Part shown: positions 36,200-45,445 of the stretch, piece after piece | How the letters are laid out: each line of letters opens with the position of its first letter | Numbering within the stretch: position 1 is the stretch's first letter | NCBI GenBank assembly: GCA_021845945.1 | Contig: JAJZRD010000005.1 | Span: 1 to 52,021 of the forward strand | DNA length: 52,021 nucleotides | Reading direction: 5' to 3' | Source: Chloroflexota bacterium | GTDB lineage: Bacteria; Chloroflexota; UBA6077 | Position numbers and translations under genes: made by a program | Notes under the pieces: generated by a model | Told to the model about the DNA's origin: nothing | The model's input: the letters and a program-made list of their open reading frames with translations, nothing else | Databases searched by the model: none

Positions 36200-38091
36200 T
36201 GGAACGCCCCTATTCCGATGATGAGCGCGGCGCCGAAGGCGATACCCATGGCGTACCAGCGCAGCTGCCCGCCCTGGGTGGCGCTGAGCAGCCGCCAGGC
36301 GATCTGGTTTGCCCAGGCGATACCCTGGTAGGCCAGGTCGATGAAGTCGTCCCTGTTGAAGTTGGCCAGCCACACCACGGGGCGGACGAACAGCCGGTCG
36401 TACAGACGGTCGAAGCCCCAGCCCGCCAACCACCAGCGGCGCAGGGGATCGCCCCATGGGGTGCCAGCCAGGCGCGCCGCGAGGGCAGGGCTTCGGAGGA
36501 AGAAGAGATAGGCCAGGTAGATCCCGACCAGTGTTGCCACCACCGCGGCGGCGGTCAGGCCGATCTCCAGGGCCGGGTCGGCGTGGACCAGGGTCGCCGG
36601 CGGCAGGGAGTGGCTCAGGAAGCTGGAGAAGAAGGCCACGTTGACCTGGGTGTAGGGGATCTCGATGTAGCCCGCGACGATGGCCAGGATGGCCAGGATC
36701 ACCAGGGGGATCTGCATCTGGGGGCCCGGCCTCCAGGCGGGTCGCTCCCTCAGTTCGCCGTAGAAGACCAGGAACACTATTCGGAAGCTGTAGAGGGCGG
36801 TCAGCAGGGCGCTCACCAGTCCGGCCGCCCAGAGCCAGGGATTGCCTCTATCGGAGAACCAGGTCTGGTAGAGGATCAGATCTTTGCTGAAGAAACCCGC
36901 GGTGATTATCGGGAAGGCTGCCAGGGAGGCCGCACCCGCCAGGAAGGTCCAGAAGGTCAGGGGTAGTTCCCGGCGTAGACCGCCCATCCTGAACATGTTC
37001 TGCTCGTGGTGCAGGGCCAGGATCACCACGCCCGCACCCATGAACAGCAGTGCCTTGAAGAATGCGTGGGTCATGAATTGGAATATGGCGGCGCTCCAGG
37101 CGCCCACCCCCAGGGCCAGGAACATCAGTCCGACCTGGCTGATGGTGGAGTAGGCCAGGGCCCGCTTGATGTCCATCTGCACCAGGGCGCTGAAGCCCGC
37201 GTACAGCAGGGTAACGGCGCCGATCACCGCCACCGTCAGCATCACCGCGGGTGCCAGGGAGAAGATCGTGTTGGTGCGGGCGATCAGGTAGACGCCGGCC
37301 GTCACCATGGTGGCGGCGTGGATCAGGGCGCTCACCGGAGTGGGACCCGCCATGGCGTCGGGCAACCAGGTTTGCAGCGGCAGTTGAGCCGACTTCCCCA
37401 GGGCGCCGCCCATGAGAAGGGCAGCGGCCGCGACGGCGAGGACGTACCCCTGGGGCCACTGCTGGGCCGCACGGGCCAGCAGCTCCTGGATTCGGAAGGC
37501 GCCCAGGCTGGTGAACAGCAGGAAGATGCCGATGATGAAGGCCGTGTCGCCCACACGGGTCACCACGAAGGCCTTGCGGGCCGCCCTTACGTTTGCCGGG
37601 TCTCGATACCAGAAGCCGATCAGCAGGTAGGAGCAGAGCCCCACCCCCTCCCATCCCAGGAAGAGGAACAGGATGTTGTCCGCCAGCACCAGGGTCAGCA
37701 TGGAGCCGACGAACAGGTTCATGTAGGCGAAGAAGCGGCTGTACCCCTCCTCTTCGGCCATGTACTGGGTGGAGTAGAGGTGGATCAGAAAGCCGACGAA
37801 GGTGACCACCAGCATCATCACCAGCGACAGGGCGTCCAGGTAGAAGGCGATGGTCGGTGTGAAGTTGGGGCCCACCTGCATCCAGGTCCAGAGGGTCTGG
37901 GTGTAGGCGTAGCCCGGAGGCGGGGTGCTCAGGAAGCGGGCCGCCACCGTGAAGGCCAGGGCCATGGATAGTCCGACGGAGCCGACTCCTACGAAGGCCA
38001 CAGCTCGGGGTGTCAGCCTAGGACCCACCAGCGCCAGCAGCAGGAAGCCGGCGAAGGGCAGGATGGGAACCAAGAACAGCAGATCCAGCAT
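36196..38091 (-). CDS. nuoL: NADH-quinone oxidoreductase subunit L
   Basis: A 631-aa subunit, the most distal proton channel of complex I. Seen: FLGWEGVGLCSYLLIGFWY with the conserved glutamate, SAQLPLQTWLPDAMAGPTPV (lysine and proline of the broken helix), ALIHAATMVTAGVYLIAR, and a C-terminal lateral helix region (about residues 520-600). Length is normal. The ATG is one base past the nuoK stop region, and the stop overlaps the nuoM start by 4 bases, so the membrane-arm genes are tightly coupled. Confidence 0.96.
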   Translation of the reverse strand: MLDLLFLVPILPFAGFLLLALVGPRLTPRAVAFVGVGSVGLSMALAFTVAARFLSTPPPGYAYTQTLWTWMQVGPNFTPTIAFYLDALSLVMMLVVTFVGFLIHLYSTQYMAEEEGYSRFFAYMNLFVGSMLTLVLADNILFLFLGWEGVGLCSYLLIGFWYRDPANVRAARKAFVVTRVGDTAFIIGIFLLFTSLGAFRIQELLARAAQQWPQGYVLAVAAAALLMGGALGKSAQLPLQTWLPDAMAGPTPVSALIHAATMVTAGVYLIARTNTIFSLAPAVMLTVAVIGAVTLLYAGFSALVQMDIKRALAYSTISQVGLMFLALGVGAWSAAIFQFMTHAFFKALLFMGAGVVILALHHEQNMFRMGGLRRELPLTFWTFLAGAASLAAFPIITAGFFSKDLILYQTWFSDRGNPWLWAAGLVSALLTALYSFRIVFLVFYGELRERPAWRPGPQMQIPLVILAILAIVAGYIEIPYTQVNVAFFSSFLSHSLPPATLVHADPALEIGLTAAAVVATLVGIYLAYLFFLRSPALAARLAGTPWGDPLRRWWLAGWGFDRLYDRLFVRPVVWLANFNRDDFIDLAYQGIAWANQIAWRLLSATQGGQLRWYAMGIAFGAALIIGIGAFQ

Positions 38092-38092
38092 G

Positions 38093-38401
38093 TCAGCCCC
38101 GCATCTTGCTGGCAGCCTGGCTATCCAGGGTCTTGAAGCGATCGTAGAGCTGGAGAACCAGGGCCAGCCCCACCGACACCTCCGCAGCCGCCATGCTCAG
38201 AATGAAGATGAACATCACCTGGCCGTCGGCCTGCCCCCAACGGTACCCCGCCACCACGAAGGCCAGCCCCGCGGCGTTCAGCATGATCTCGAGGGAGAGC
38301 AGGACGAAGAGGATGTTCCTGCGCATCAGCACCCCGGCCAGCCCCAACACGAAGAGGACGGCCGCCACTATGAGGCCCTGCTCCATGGGAACCGTGGCCA
38401 T
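38093..38401 (-). CDS. nuoK: NADH-quinone oxidoreductase subunit K
   Basis: A 102-aa three-helix subunit. [20 protein letters not shown] contains the conserved helix-2 glutamate of the proton path, and the third helix has [19 protein letters not shown] with its glutamate. ATG 38401 overlaps the nuoJ stop by one base (TAATG), with GGAGGAGG as SD; a second ATG five codons in would give the more usual start but has no better SD. Confidence 0.94.
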   Translation of the reverse strand: MATVPMEQGLIVAAVLFVLGLAGVLMRRNILFVLLSLEIMLNAAGLAFVVAGYRWGQADGQVMFIFILSMAAAEVSVGLALVLQLYDRFKTLDSQAASKMRG

Positions 38402-38928
38402 TACTCCTCCTCCCCCGGCCCGCCGCTCGGTTGTCCCGGCACCTTCCGGCCCAGGTGGTAGGCACCGACCAGCCCCGCCAGCAGCAGCAGGGAGGCCAGC
38501 TCGACCCCCAGCAGGTAGGGTCCGAAGAGGGTGATCCCCACCTGTTTCGGGTCCACGATCCGAACGCCGGCCGCCTGGCCGTCGGTGGCGACCAGTATGT
38601 AGATCAGCTCCCCCAACAGGATGGCCGCCAGGATCGCCGGCCCGATCAGCATCCGCGGACTGAGGAACCACCGACCCTCCTCCTGAATGGACTCCGGGGT
38701 CAGTCCCAGCATCATGATCGCGAAGACGAACAGCACCATGATGGCCCCGGCGTAGACGATCACCTCCAGGGCAGCCACGAACGGGGCGCCCAGGACGAAG
38801 AAGATCACCGCCACTGCCAGCAGCGACACGATCAGGTAGATGAGCGCATGCACCGCGTTCAGTCGGGTGATGGCCATCAGGGTGGCGGCGATGGCGATCA
38901 CCGCGGAGGCGTAAAAGACTTCATTCAT
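38401..38928 (-). CDS. nuoJ: NADH-quinone oxidoreductase subunit J
   Basis: A 175-aa five-helix subunit at the core of the complex I membrane arm. [20 protein letters not shown] is the family signature, containing the pi-bulge helix 3. It ends in a charged tail ([14 protein letters not shown]). It is separated from nuoI by 195 bases holding a REP pair, the longest gap but one inside the operon. Confidence 0.94.
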   Translation of the reverse strand: MNEVFYASAVIAIAATLMAITRLNAVHALIYLIVSLLAVAVIFFVLGAPFVAALEVIVYAGAIMVLFVFAIMMLGLTPESIQEEGRWFLSPRMLIGPAILAAILLGELIYILVATDGQAAGVRIVDPKQVGITLFGPYLLGVELASLLLLAGLVGAYHLGRKVPGQPSGGPGEEE

Positions 38929-39019
38929 AGCATCTCTCGCGACACTTTCCGTAGGAGTTGCTCATGCTCCTGACGGGCATCAGCACGAAGCAGGAGGGCT
39001 TCCGGTGGGTTAGGCCGAT

Positions 39020-39094
39020 GTAGGGCGGGGCCCTGTGCCCCGCCGCCTGGCGGGCGATGGTAGGCCGGCGGCAGGGCAGAGCGCCCTGCCCTAC
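39020..39094. repeat. REP pair (BIME-like) between nuoI and nuoJ
   Basis: Left: GTAG plus GGCGGGGC/GTGCCCCGCC. Right: GGCAGGGC/GCGCCCTGCC plus CTAC; 75 bases. The right hairpin is identical to those at 23501 and 27477. Its place inside the nuo operon suggests a role in message stability, or simply tolerance. Confidence 0.75.
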
Positions 39095-39123
39095 GCCTTT
39101 TTCGGAAGAGCTGGCTCGTACAG

Positions 39124-39639
39124 TCATGGCATCAGGCTCCGCACGTCCACCGGCGGCAGCTCCTCTATGCCCTCGCCCTTGCCCTTGCCTCCGACGGCCA
39201 GGCCCGCCACCCGATAGAAGTTGTAGCCGGGATACTTCCCCTCTCCGCTGATCAGCAGATCCTCCTTCTCGTAGACCATGTTCTGCCGGTGGTATTCGCT
39301 CATCTCGAAGTCGGGCGTGAGCTGGATGGCGTAGGTGGGGCAGGCCTCCTCGCAGTAGCCGCAGAAGATGCAGCGGGAGAAGTTGATTCGGAACCAGGCG
39401 GGGTAACGCCTGCCGGTCTCGTCTTCCGTCGCCTGGAGAGCGATGCAGTCCACAGGGCAGGCCACGGCGCAGAGGTAGCAGGCGACGCAGCGCTCGGCAC
39501 CGTCGGGATCCCGGGAGAGGACGATCCGTCCCTTGTAGCGGGGTGCCAGGTAGGCCTTCTGCTCCGGGTATTGAATGGTCTCCCGCCGGTGAAAGGCGTG
39601 CAGGAAGACCCGCCACAAGGTTTCGAGGACGCTCAGCAT
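39124..39639 (-). CDS. nuoI: NADH-quinone oxidoreductase subunit I
   Basis: A 171-aa ferredoxin-like peripheral-arm subunit with two [4Fe-4S] motifs: Cys51, Cys54, Cys57 and Cys61 ([11 protein letters not shown]), and Cys90, Cys93, Cys96 and Cys100 ([11 protein letters not shown]). These carry clusters N6a and N6b toward the quinone site. The N-terminal amphipathic helix ([19 protein letters not shown]) anchors it. Length is normal. Confidence 0.96.
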   Translation of the reverse strand: MLSVLETLWRVFLHAFHRRETIQYPEQKAYLAPRYKGRIVLSRDPDGAERCVACYLCAVACPVDCIALQATEDETGRRYPAWFRINFSRCIFCGYCEEACPTYAIQLTPDFEMSEYHRQNMVYEKEDLLISGEGKYPGYNFYRVAGLAVGGKGKGEGIEELPPVDVRSLMP

Positions 39640-39657
39640 GGCCTTCTATCCTCTTCT

Positions 39658-39682
39658 GTAGAGACGCGACATGTCGCGTCTC
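39658..39682. repeat. GTAGAGACGCGAC-class REP between nuoH and nuoI
   Basis: GTAG followed by the self-complementary AGACGCGACATGTCGCGTCT. The CTAC at the far end is lost (reads CCGA). The full 28-base palindromic version lies between gatC and gatA at 50375. Confidence 0.7.
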
Positions 39683-39696
39683 CGAAATGAGAGTCT

Positions 39697-40656
39697 TTAC
39701 CCCTGCACCGCCAACACCACAGCCCCGGTGACCGCCAGGTTGAGCAGCGACACGGGCAGCAGCACTTTCCATCCAAGGCGCATCAGCTGGTCGTAGCGCG
39801 GGCGCGGCAGCCCCGCCCGCAACAGGATGAAGAAGCTGATGAAGAAGAAGCTCTTGATGGCAAACCAGAGGGGCTCGGGCAGCAGAGGCCCCTTCCATCC
39901 GCCCATGAACAGCACCGTTATCATGGCCGAGACCAGGGCGATGCCCAGGTACTCGCCGACGAAGAACATGCCGAACTTCATGCCGGAGTACTCCGCGTGG
40001 AAGCCCGCGGTCAGCTCGCTATCGGCCTCGGGCAGGTCGAAGGGCAACCGGCGGGTCTCGGCGGCGCCTGCGATCAGGAACACCAGGAAGCCGAAGAACT
40101 GGGGCCCGATGAACCAGTACCGGGTCTGGGCGTTCACGATATCCATCAGGCTGAAGGAGCCCGTCTGGATGACCACGCCCATCAGCGACAGCCCCATGAA
40201 CACCTCGTAGCTGACCATCTGGGCGGAGCCTCGAAGACCGCCCAGCAGGGGGTACTTGCTGTTGGAGGACCACCCGCCCAGCACCACGCTGTAGACGCCC
40301 ATGGAGGACATCGCCAGGAAGAAGAGCAGCCCGATGTTCAGGTCCGCCACCTGGATGTAGGAGGCGAAGGGGATGACCGCGAAGGTCATCAGCACCGCGA
40401 CCATGATGATGGCGGGGGCCAGCACGAAGACGAACTTGTCGGCGAAGGGTGGGATCCAGTCCTCCTTGGTGAACAGCTTGATCATGTCGGCCACCACCTG
40501 CAGCAGCCCGAAGGGACCGACTCGGTTGGGGCCGAAGCGGTCCTGCCACACCGACAGCAATCGGCGCTCGTACCAGGTCAGCAGGGCAGCGACGGCGATC
40601 ACCACTACCAGGACGCCGAACACCACGACCAGCGCGTACCCGACCTCGTTCAGCAC
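39697..40656 (-). CDS. nuoH: NADH-quinone oxidoreductase subunit H
   Basis: A 319-aa eight-helix subunit that forms the quinone chamber. [20 protein letters not shown] and [19 protein letters not shown] are signature stretches. The acidic loop [20 protein letters not shown], which shapes the quinone/proton link, is complete. It is separated from nuoG by 213 bases holding repeats. Confidence 0.96.
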   Translation of the reverse strand: MLNEVGYALVVVFGVLVVVIAVAALLTWYERRLLSVWQDRFGPNRVGPFGLLQVVADMIKLFTKEDWIPPFADKFVFVLAPAIIMVAVLMTFAVIPFASYIQVADLNIGLLFFLAMSSMGVYSVVLGGWSSNSKYPLLGGLRGSAQMVSYEVFMGLSLMGVVIQTGSFSLMDIVNAQTRYWFIGPQFFGFLVFLIAGAAETRRLPFDLPEADSELTAGFHAEYSGMKFGMFFVGEYLGIALVSAMITVLFMGGWKGPLLPEPLWFAIKSFFFISFFILLRAGLPRPRYDQLMRLGWKVLLPVSLLNLAVTGAVVLAVQG

Positions 40657-40710
40657 TTATCCGTTGCCCTTCGTTGCCTCTGTTCGGCCATTTGGTGCGT
40701 CGTTCCTCAG

Positions 40711-40865
40711 GTAGGGCGGGGGCTTGTCCCCCGCCGCCGGGACAAACAGAATAGACATGATGATCAGGACAGGGAGATTACCTGTAGACCATAATCCTAT
40801 TCATCCTGTTTTAGTCCGCCCTGGCATTCCAGTACCGGGCGGCGGGGTACAAGACCCCGCCCTAC
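40711..40865. repeat. Large split REP pair between nuoG and nuoH
   Basis: Left: GTAG with GGCGGGGGC/GTCCCCCGCC. Right: GGCGGGGTacaAGACCCCGCC with CTAC. About 100 bases lie between; this AT-richer spacer contains AGGATTAT-type inverted words around 40755-40810 and looks like a second nested repeat. CGTTCCTCA is immediately upstream. Confidence 0.65.
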
Positions 40866-40869
40866 GCCA

Positions 40870-43638
40870 CTAAGACGCGTGGATCGCTTCTATCCACGCC
40901 GGCAGACTAATCCCTAACGTGCCCGGTAGCCCGACGGGCAGACCGGCGACCCCCGCCGGCAGGCTGGGGACGATCTTCACGGCGAGCCGCCGGAGGGTGC
41001 CTCCCAGCGGCAGCTCCACCTCCTGGCCCTCCTGCAGCCCTCGGGCTGTGGCCTCCTCGACGTTCAAGGCCAGGTAGGGGCGCGGCGCCCTCTCCGCCAC
41101 GCCGGGCGACAGGATGCTCATCTCCTCCGATCCAAAGATGTGGTAGAGGGGCACCGCCAGCCACCGGCCGGGGCGAGGCTGGAAGGCAGGCGGCAGCTCC
41201 GTGAAGGGGGCCGCTTCCTCGGCTGCCGCCGGCTCGATCAGCCGCCGGCCCGGGTCGCCCCCCACCAGCGGGCCCCCCACCTCGCTCTGGAACTTGTTGA
41301 GTGCCTGGACCGAGTTCCAGCCCGGCGCCCAGAAGCGGGGGATCAGGGCAGCGGGGGGCTGTCCCTGGAACCCCTCCATGGAGAACACCAGGGCCGAGTC
41401 GGGGTCCTCCGGCGGCTTGGGCTCGCTCACGTCGACGTCGGCCGTCATGGCGGTGCGACCGCTGAAGCGCTGGTGCTGGCGGGCGACCTTCTGCCCCGCG
41501 ATCCGGAAGGTGGCCGGTGGCGCGATCTCCGCCACGGGGGCGAAGAAGGGCATCGCCTCGACCATGGCGGCGGTGACGTCGTCCAGACTGCGCCAGCCCT
41601 CCACCTCTCGCCGGCCGGCGGCCACCATCGCGTCCCGCAGCCAGCGCCAGCTTTCCTGGATCTCTCCTTGAGGCACGAAGAGCTGGAAGAAGCGCTGGGC
41701 GCGCCCCTCGCTGTTCACCAGGGTGCCGTCGGCCTCGGCGAAGGTGGCGGCCGGCAGCGCCACCTCGGCCTTCCGGACCGTGCCGCTGGCCAGTTGGTCC
41801 AGGACGATCAGCTGCCGCGCCGCCGCCAGGAAGCCGTCCACCTGGGAAGCATCGGCCCGGCGGTAGAGGTCGTTCTCCAGGACGATGACGGCGTCGACCC
41901 CACCCTCCTGCACCGCCCGGAAGGCTGCCTCGAGGCTGTTGCCACCCATCAGGCCAAGCCCCAGGCTGTTGCACTCGGGCACCGTGAAGGAGAGGGAGGC
42001 CGGGCGACCCTGTGTCCTGAGGGCCCACGCCACGTTGGCGGCTGCCTGCAGGATCGTCTCGCTGCCGTTGCTGGTGCCGGAGACCACCAGCGGCCGTTCG
42101 GCCTCCATCAGCGCCTTGGCGATGGTCCCGGCCAGGCTCCGCGCCTCCGCGGGCAATCCGGCGGGTAGCCGCTGCCCGCCGGCTGCTGCTGCCACGGCAA
42201 AGCCGAGGCGGGCTACGTCGTCGGGTGCCGCGTAGTAGCTTTGCGTGGCTATCTCGTCCAGCTTGGTGCCGCAGGTGGTGGCCAGGAAGAAGGGGCCCTT
42301 CGTCTGCTGGATGGCCTCCCGCACGGCGGCGTCGTGCCAGAGGGCGATGCCCAGCTTCTGGGGGATCTTCATCGGCTGCTGCCGGACCGACTGGCGAAGG
42401 GCCAGCGCCATCACCGGCGCCACGTTGGTGACGTCCTCCCCCAGCACCAGCACGGCGTCGGAGGATCTGATCTGCTCCAGCGACGGCGAGGGGGCCGGCC
42501 CGTTCCGCAATACCTCCAGCAGGGTGGAGACCAGGCGGGAGTCGCCGTCCGCCATGCCCTGGTAGAAGTTGTCGGGGCCCACCAGGGTCCGCAGGGCGAA
42601 GTTGGATTCCAGGGAGGCGCGGGGCGATCCGATCCCGATCACCCGCGCACTCCCGGACAGTATGGTTCCGACGCGCCGAATGGCGTCTTCCTTTTCCGCA
42701 ACTTCGTGGGTGTTGGAGAGTGTGAATTGTTCTGGGGACACCCCAGACCCTGGCAGGCGCTGCGCCCTGGACCCGCCGGAAGAACGAAGCAGGGGTTGGC
42801 GGATCCGGAGGTCGCTATTGACGAACTCGTAGCCGTAGCGGCCCCGATCGCACAGGAAGTAGCCGTTCACCTGCCCGTTGTAGCGGTTCCGGATCACCCG
42901 TAGCTCCCCGTACCGCTCGCCGGGGATGGTGTTGCAGCCCAAGCCGCAGTTCACGCACACCGAGGGTGCCGTCTGCAGGTCCCACTTGCGGCTGTAGTGG
43001 CGCTTGAAGCTCTTATCGGTGAAGACGCCGGTCGGGCACACCTCCACCAGGTTGCCGCTGAACTCGTTCTCCAGGGTGCCATCCTCGTAGCGGCCGAAGT
43101 AGACCCAGTTGTGGGAGGCGAAGACGCCGAAATCACGCCCTCCGGCGTAATCGGCGTAGAAGCGGACGCACCGATAGCACTGGATGCAGCGGTTCATCTC
43201 GTGGTTGACGAAGGGACCCAGCTCCTGGTTGCGGTAGGTGCGCTTCTTGAAGCGGTAGCGGCGCTGGACGTGGCCCGTCATCACCGTCATATCCTGGAGA
43301 TGGCACTCGCTCCCCTCGTCGCAGACGGGGCAGTCGTGGGGGTGGTTCTCCATCAGCCACTCGATGACGCTGGCCCGGAAGGCCACCGCGTCGGGATCGT
43401 CGATGGAGATGCGGGTGCCGTCGGTGGCCGGCGTCGTGCAGGCCATCACGATGCGCCCCCGGGTGTCCTTCTCGTCTCGGAACTGCTTGACGGCGCACTG
43501 GCGGCAGGCCCCCACGGAGTGCATGGCGGGATGCCAGCAGAAGTAGGGCAGGTTGAACCCCAGGGATAGGCAGGCCTGGAGCAGGTTCTGTCCGTCCTTC
43601 ACCTGGTATGGCCGGTTGTCCACGTAGATCGTCGCCAT
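40870..43638 (-). CDS. nuoG: NADH-quinone oxidoreductase subunit G
   Basis: A 922-aa peripheral-arm subunit. [2Fe-2S] ligands: Cys34, Cys45, Cys48, Cys67. The N5 [4Fe-4S] site has His99, Cys103, Cys106 and Cys112. The N4 site has Cys151, Cys154, Cys157 and Cys201. Cys228, Cys231, Cys235 and Cys263 form CX2CX3CX27C, the motif of the extra cluster N7 found in some bacteria such as Escherichia and Thermus. The remaining two thirds resemble a molybdopterin oxidoreductase without the cofactor site. The C-terminus ends in a formate-dehydrogenase-like barrel (VEEATARGLQEGQEVELPL). The ATG at 43638 lies 22 bases after the nuoF stop. Confidence 0.95.
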   Translation of the reverse strand: MATIYVDNRPYQVKDGQNLLQACLSLGFNLPYFCWHPAMHSVGACRQCAVKQFRDEKDTRGRIVMACTTPATDGTRISIDDPDAVAFRASVIEWLMENHPHDCPVCDEGSECHLQDMTVMTGHVQRRYRFKKRTYRNQELGPFVNHEMNRCIQCYRCVRFYADYAGGRDFGVFASHNWVYFGRYEDGTLENEFSGNLVEVCPTGVFTDKSFKRHYSRKWDLQTAPSVCVNCGLGCNTIPGERYGELRVIRNRYNGQVNGYFLCDRGRYGYEFVNSDLRIRQPLLRSSGGSRAQRLPGSGVSPEQFTLSNTHEVAEKEDAIRRVGTILSGSARVIGIGSPRASLESNFALRTLVGPDNFYQGMADGDSRLVSTLLEVLRNGPAPSPSLEQIRSSDAVLVLGEDVTNVAPVMALALRQSVRQQPMKIPQKLGIALWHDAAVREAIQQTKGPFFLATTCGTKLDEIATQSYYAAPDDVARLGFAVAAAAGGQRLPAGLPAEARSLAGTIAKALMEAERPLVVSGTSNGSETILQAAANVAWALRTQGRPASLSFTVPECNSLGLGLMGGNSLEAAFRAVQEGGVDAVIVLENDLYRRADASQVDGFLAAARQLIVLDQLASGTVRKAEVALPAATFAEADGTLVNSEGRAQRFFQLFVPQGEIQESWRWLRDAMVAAGRREVEGWRSLDDVTAAMVEAMPFFAPVAEIAPPATFRIAGQKVARQHQRFSGRTAMTADVDVSEPKPPEDPDSALVFSMEGFQGQPPAALIPRFWAPGWNSVQALNKFQSEVGGPLVGGDPGRRLIEPAAAEEAAPFTELPPAFQPRPGRWLAVPLYHIFGSEEMSILSPGVAERAPRPYLALNVEEATARGLQEGQEVELPLGGTLRRLAVKIVPSLPAGVAGLPVGLPGTLGISLPAWIEAIHAS

Positions 43639-43660
43639 TACCTGCAGCCCCTCTTCTGCC

Positions 43661-44935
43661 TCATCTCCATGGGCATCGTTTCTCCTTGATGTGCCGCTCG
43701 AAGTCCTCGCGGAAGTACTTCAGGGCGCTCTGGAGCGGCTCCACCGCCCCCGGGGCCAGGGCGCAGAAGGTGTTACCCGGCCCCAGCCGCACGCACTGCT
43801 CCGCCAGCTCGTCCAGATCCTCCGGCTCCCCCTGCCCCCCTTCGATCGCTCCCAGCAGGTTGGCCACCCAGGGCAGCCCTTCCCGACAGGGGGTGCACCA
43901 GCCGCAGGACTCCTGGGCGAAGAACTGCTCCAGGTTCAGCACCATCCCCACCGGGCAGCTCCGGTCGTCCAGGACGATCATGGTGCCGGTCCCCATCCGG
44001 CTTCCCACCGCCTGTACCGAGCCGTAGTCCATCTTCACGTCCAGGTGCTGTTCGGTCAGAAAGTCGGTGGAAGCGCCTCCTGGCTGCACCCCTCGAAACT
44101 GGAGTCCCTCCCGCATGCCGCCAGCGTGCTCCTCCAGGATCTCCCGGATGGTGGTCCCCATGGGCAGCTCCCAGCTTCCCGGTCTCTTCACCTTGCCGCT
44201 CACCCCGTAGATCTTCGTCCCGCCGTCGGGGGAGAGACTCAGGCTCTTGTACCAGCCGGCCCCGTTGTTGACGATGTGGGGCACGTTGCACAGGGTCTCC
44301 ACGTTGTTCACGATGGTGGGCTTCCCCCAAAGGCCGCTCACCTGGGGGAAGGGGGGCCTGGCCCGGGGTATGGCCCGTCTGCCCTCCAGGGAGTTCAGCA
44401 GCGCGCTCTCCTCGCCGCAGATGTAGCGGCCGGCGCTGGCGTGGAGGTAGAGATCCAGGCTGTAGCCGTGGCCGAGGATGTTCCTTCCCAGGTAGCCTGC
44501 GTCGTAGGCCTCGGCGATCGCCCTGGCAAGCCTCTCCGCCGCCAGGACGTACTCGCCCCGCAGGAAGATGTAGGCCACCTCCGCCTGGATGGCGTATGCC
44601 GCGACGATCATCCCCTCCACCAGTTGGTGGGGGTCTCCCTCCATCAACAGCCGGTCCTTGAAGGTGCCGGGCTCCATCTCGTCCGCGTTGGCCACCAGAT
44701 ACCTGGGGCGCGGGGCGTCCTCTCCCATGGGCACGACGCTCCACTTCACCCCTGTGGGGAAGCCGGCCCCGCCCCGGCCCCGCAGGTTGGAGTCCTTGAC
44801 CAGCTGCTGCACCTCCAGGGGTGCCATGGTGGCCAGAGCCTTCCGCACGGCCTGGTAGCCGCCGGCTCGCTCGTATCCCCGCACATCCAGCGGCTCCTCG
44901 CCGGGCCGCATGTTCTTCGTGAGAGGTCGCTCCAT
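43661..44935 (-). CDS. nuoF: NADH-quinone oxidoreductase subunit F
   Basis: A 424-aa subunit binding NADH, FMN and cluster N3. The glycine-rich SNLRGRGGAGFPTGVKW binds FMN/NADH. The [4Fe-4S] ligands lie in SCGWCTPCREG and the later Cys of NTFCALAPGA. This is the entry point of electrons from NADH, so the complex is a true NADH dehydrogenase rather than a headless form. Confidence 0.96.
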   Translation of the reverse strand: MERPLTKNMRPGEEPLDVRGYERAGGYQAVRKALATMAPLEVQQLVKDSNLRGRGGAGFPTGVKWSVVPMGEDAPRPRYLVANADEMEPGTFKDRLLMEGDPHQLVEGMIVAAYAIQAEVAYIFLRGEYVLAAERLARAIAEAYDAGYLGRNILGHGYSLDLYLHASAGRYICGEESALLNSLEGRRAIPRARPPFPQVSGLWGKPTIVNNVETLCNVPHIVNNGAGWYKSLSLSPDGGTKIYGVSGKVKRPGSWELPMGTTIREILEEHAGGMREGLQFRGVQPGGASTDFLTEQHLDVKMDYGSVQAVGSRMGTGTMIVLDDRSCPVGMVLNLEQFFAQESCGWCTPCREGLPWVANLLGAIEGGQGEPEDLDELAEQCVRLGPGNTFCALAPGAVEPLQSALKYFREDFERHIKEKRCPWR

Positions 44936-44972
44936 CAGCGTTGCCTGGAAACCTCAGGAAGCAAACGTTTCA

Positions 44973-45437
44973 CTACCTGTACTCCTCCAGGATCGCATCT
45001 ATCTTCTCCGGCGTCAGATCCCCATAGAGCTGGTCGTCCACCATCATGGCCGGCGCATGGTCGCAGTCCCCCAGGCACACGATGGGCAGCAGGGTGTAGC
45101 GACCGTCGGCCGTGGTCTGTCCCAGGTCGATGCCGAGGCGCAGGCTTAGATGCTCCCGGAGACCGGGATAGCCCATGACCCAGCAGCTAACGCTGTTGCA
45201 GATCAGGATGACGTGTTTGCCCACCGGCTTCCGAAAGACCAGGTTGTAGAAGGTGGCCACGCTATCCAGCTCGGCCCTGGTCATCTGCAGCAGCCCGCCC
45301 AGGTCCCGGAGGGCCTCATCGGACATCCACCCCCGATGTCGCTGGAGGATCTTCATGGCGTCCACGGCGGCAGCCTGCGGCCGCAGGTAGTGAGCCGCCT
45401 CCGCCTGGATCTCTTTCCTTTCCTCGTCCGTCAGCAT
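44973..45437 (-). CDS. nuoE: NADH-quinone oxidoreductase subunit E
   Basis: A 154-aa thioredoxin-like subunit with cluster N1a: Cys80 and Cys85 (ICNSVSCWVMG), Cys121 and Cys125 (CLGDCDHAP). It works with NuoF at the NADH end. ATG 45437 is used, with AGGTGA about 9 bases upstream; a GTG at 45449 overlapping the nuoCD stop (GTGA) would add four residues and is also plausible. Confidence 0.95.
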   Translation of the reverse strand: MLTDEERKEIQAEAAHYLRPQAAAVDAMKILQRHRGWMSDEALRDLGGLLQMTRAELDSVATFYNLVFRKPVGKHVILICNSVSCWVMGYPGLREHLSLRLGIDLGQTTADGRYTLLPIVCLGDCDHAPAMMVDDQLYGDLTPEKIDAILEEYR

Positions 45438-45445
45438 CCTCTGTC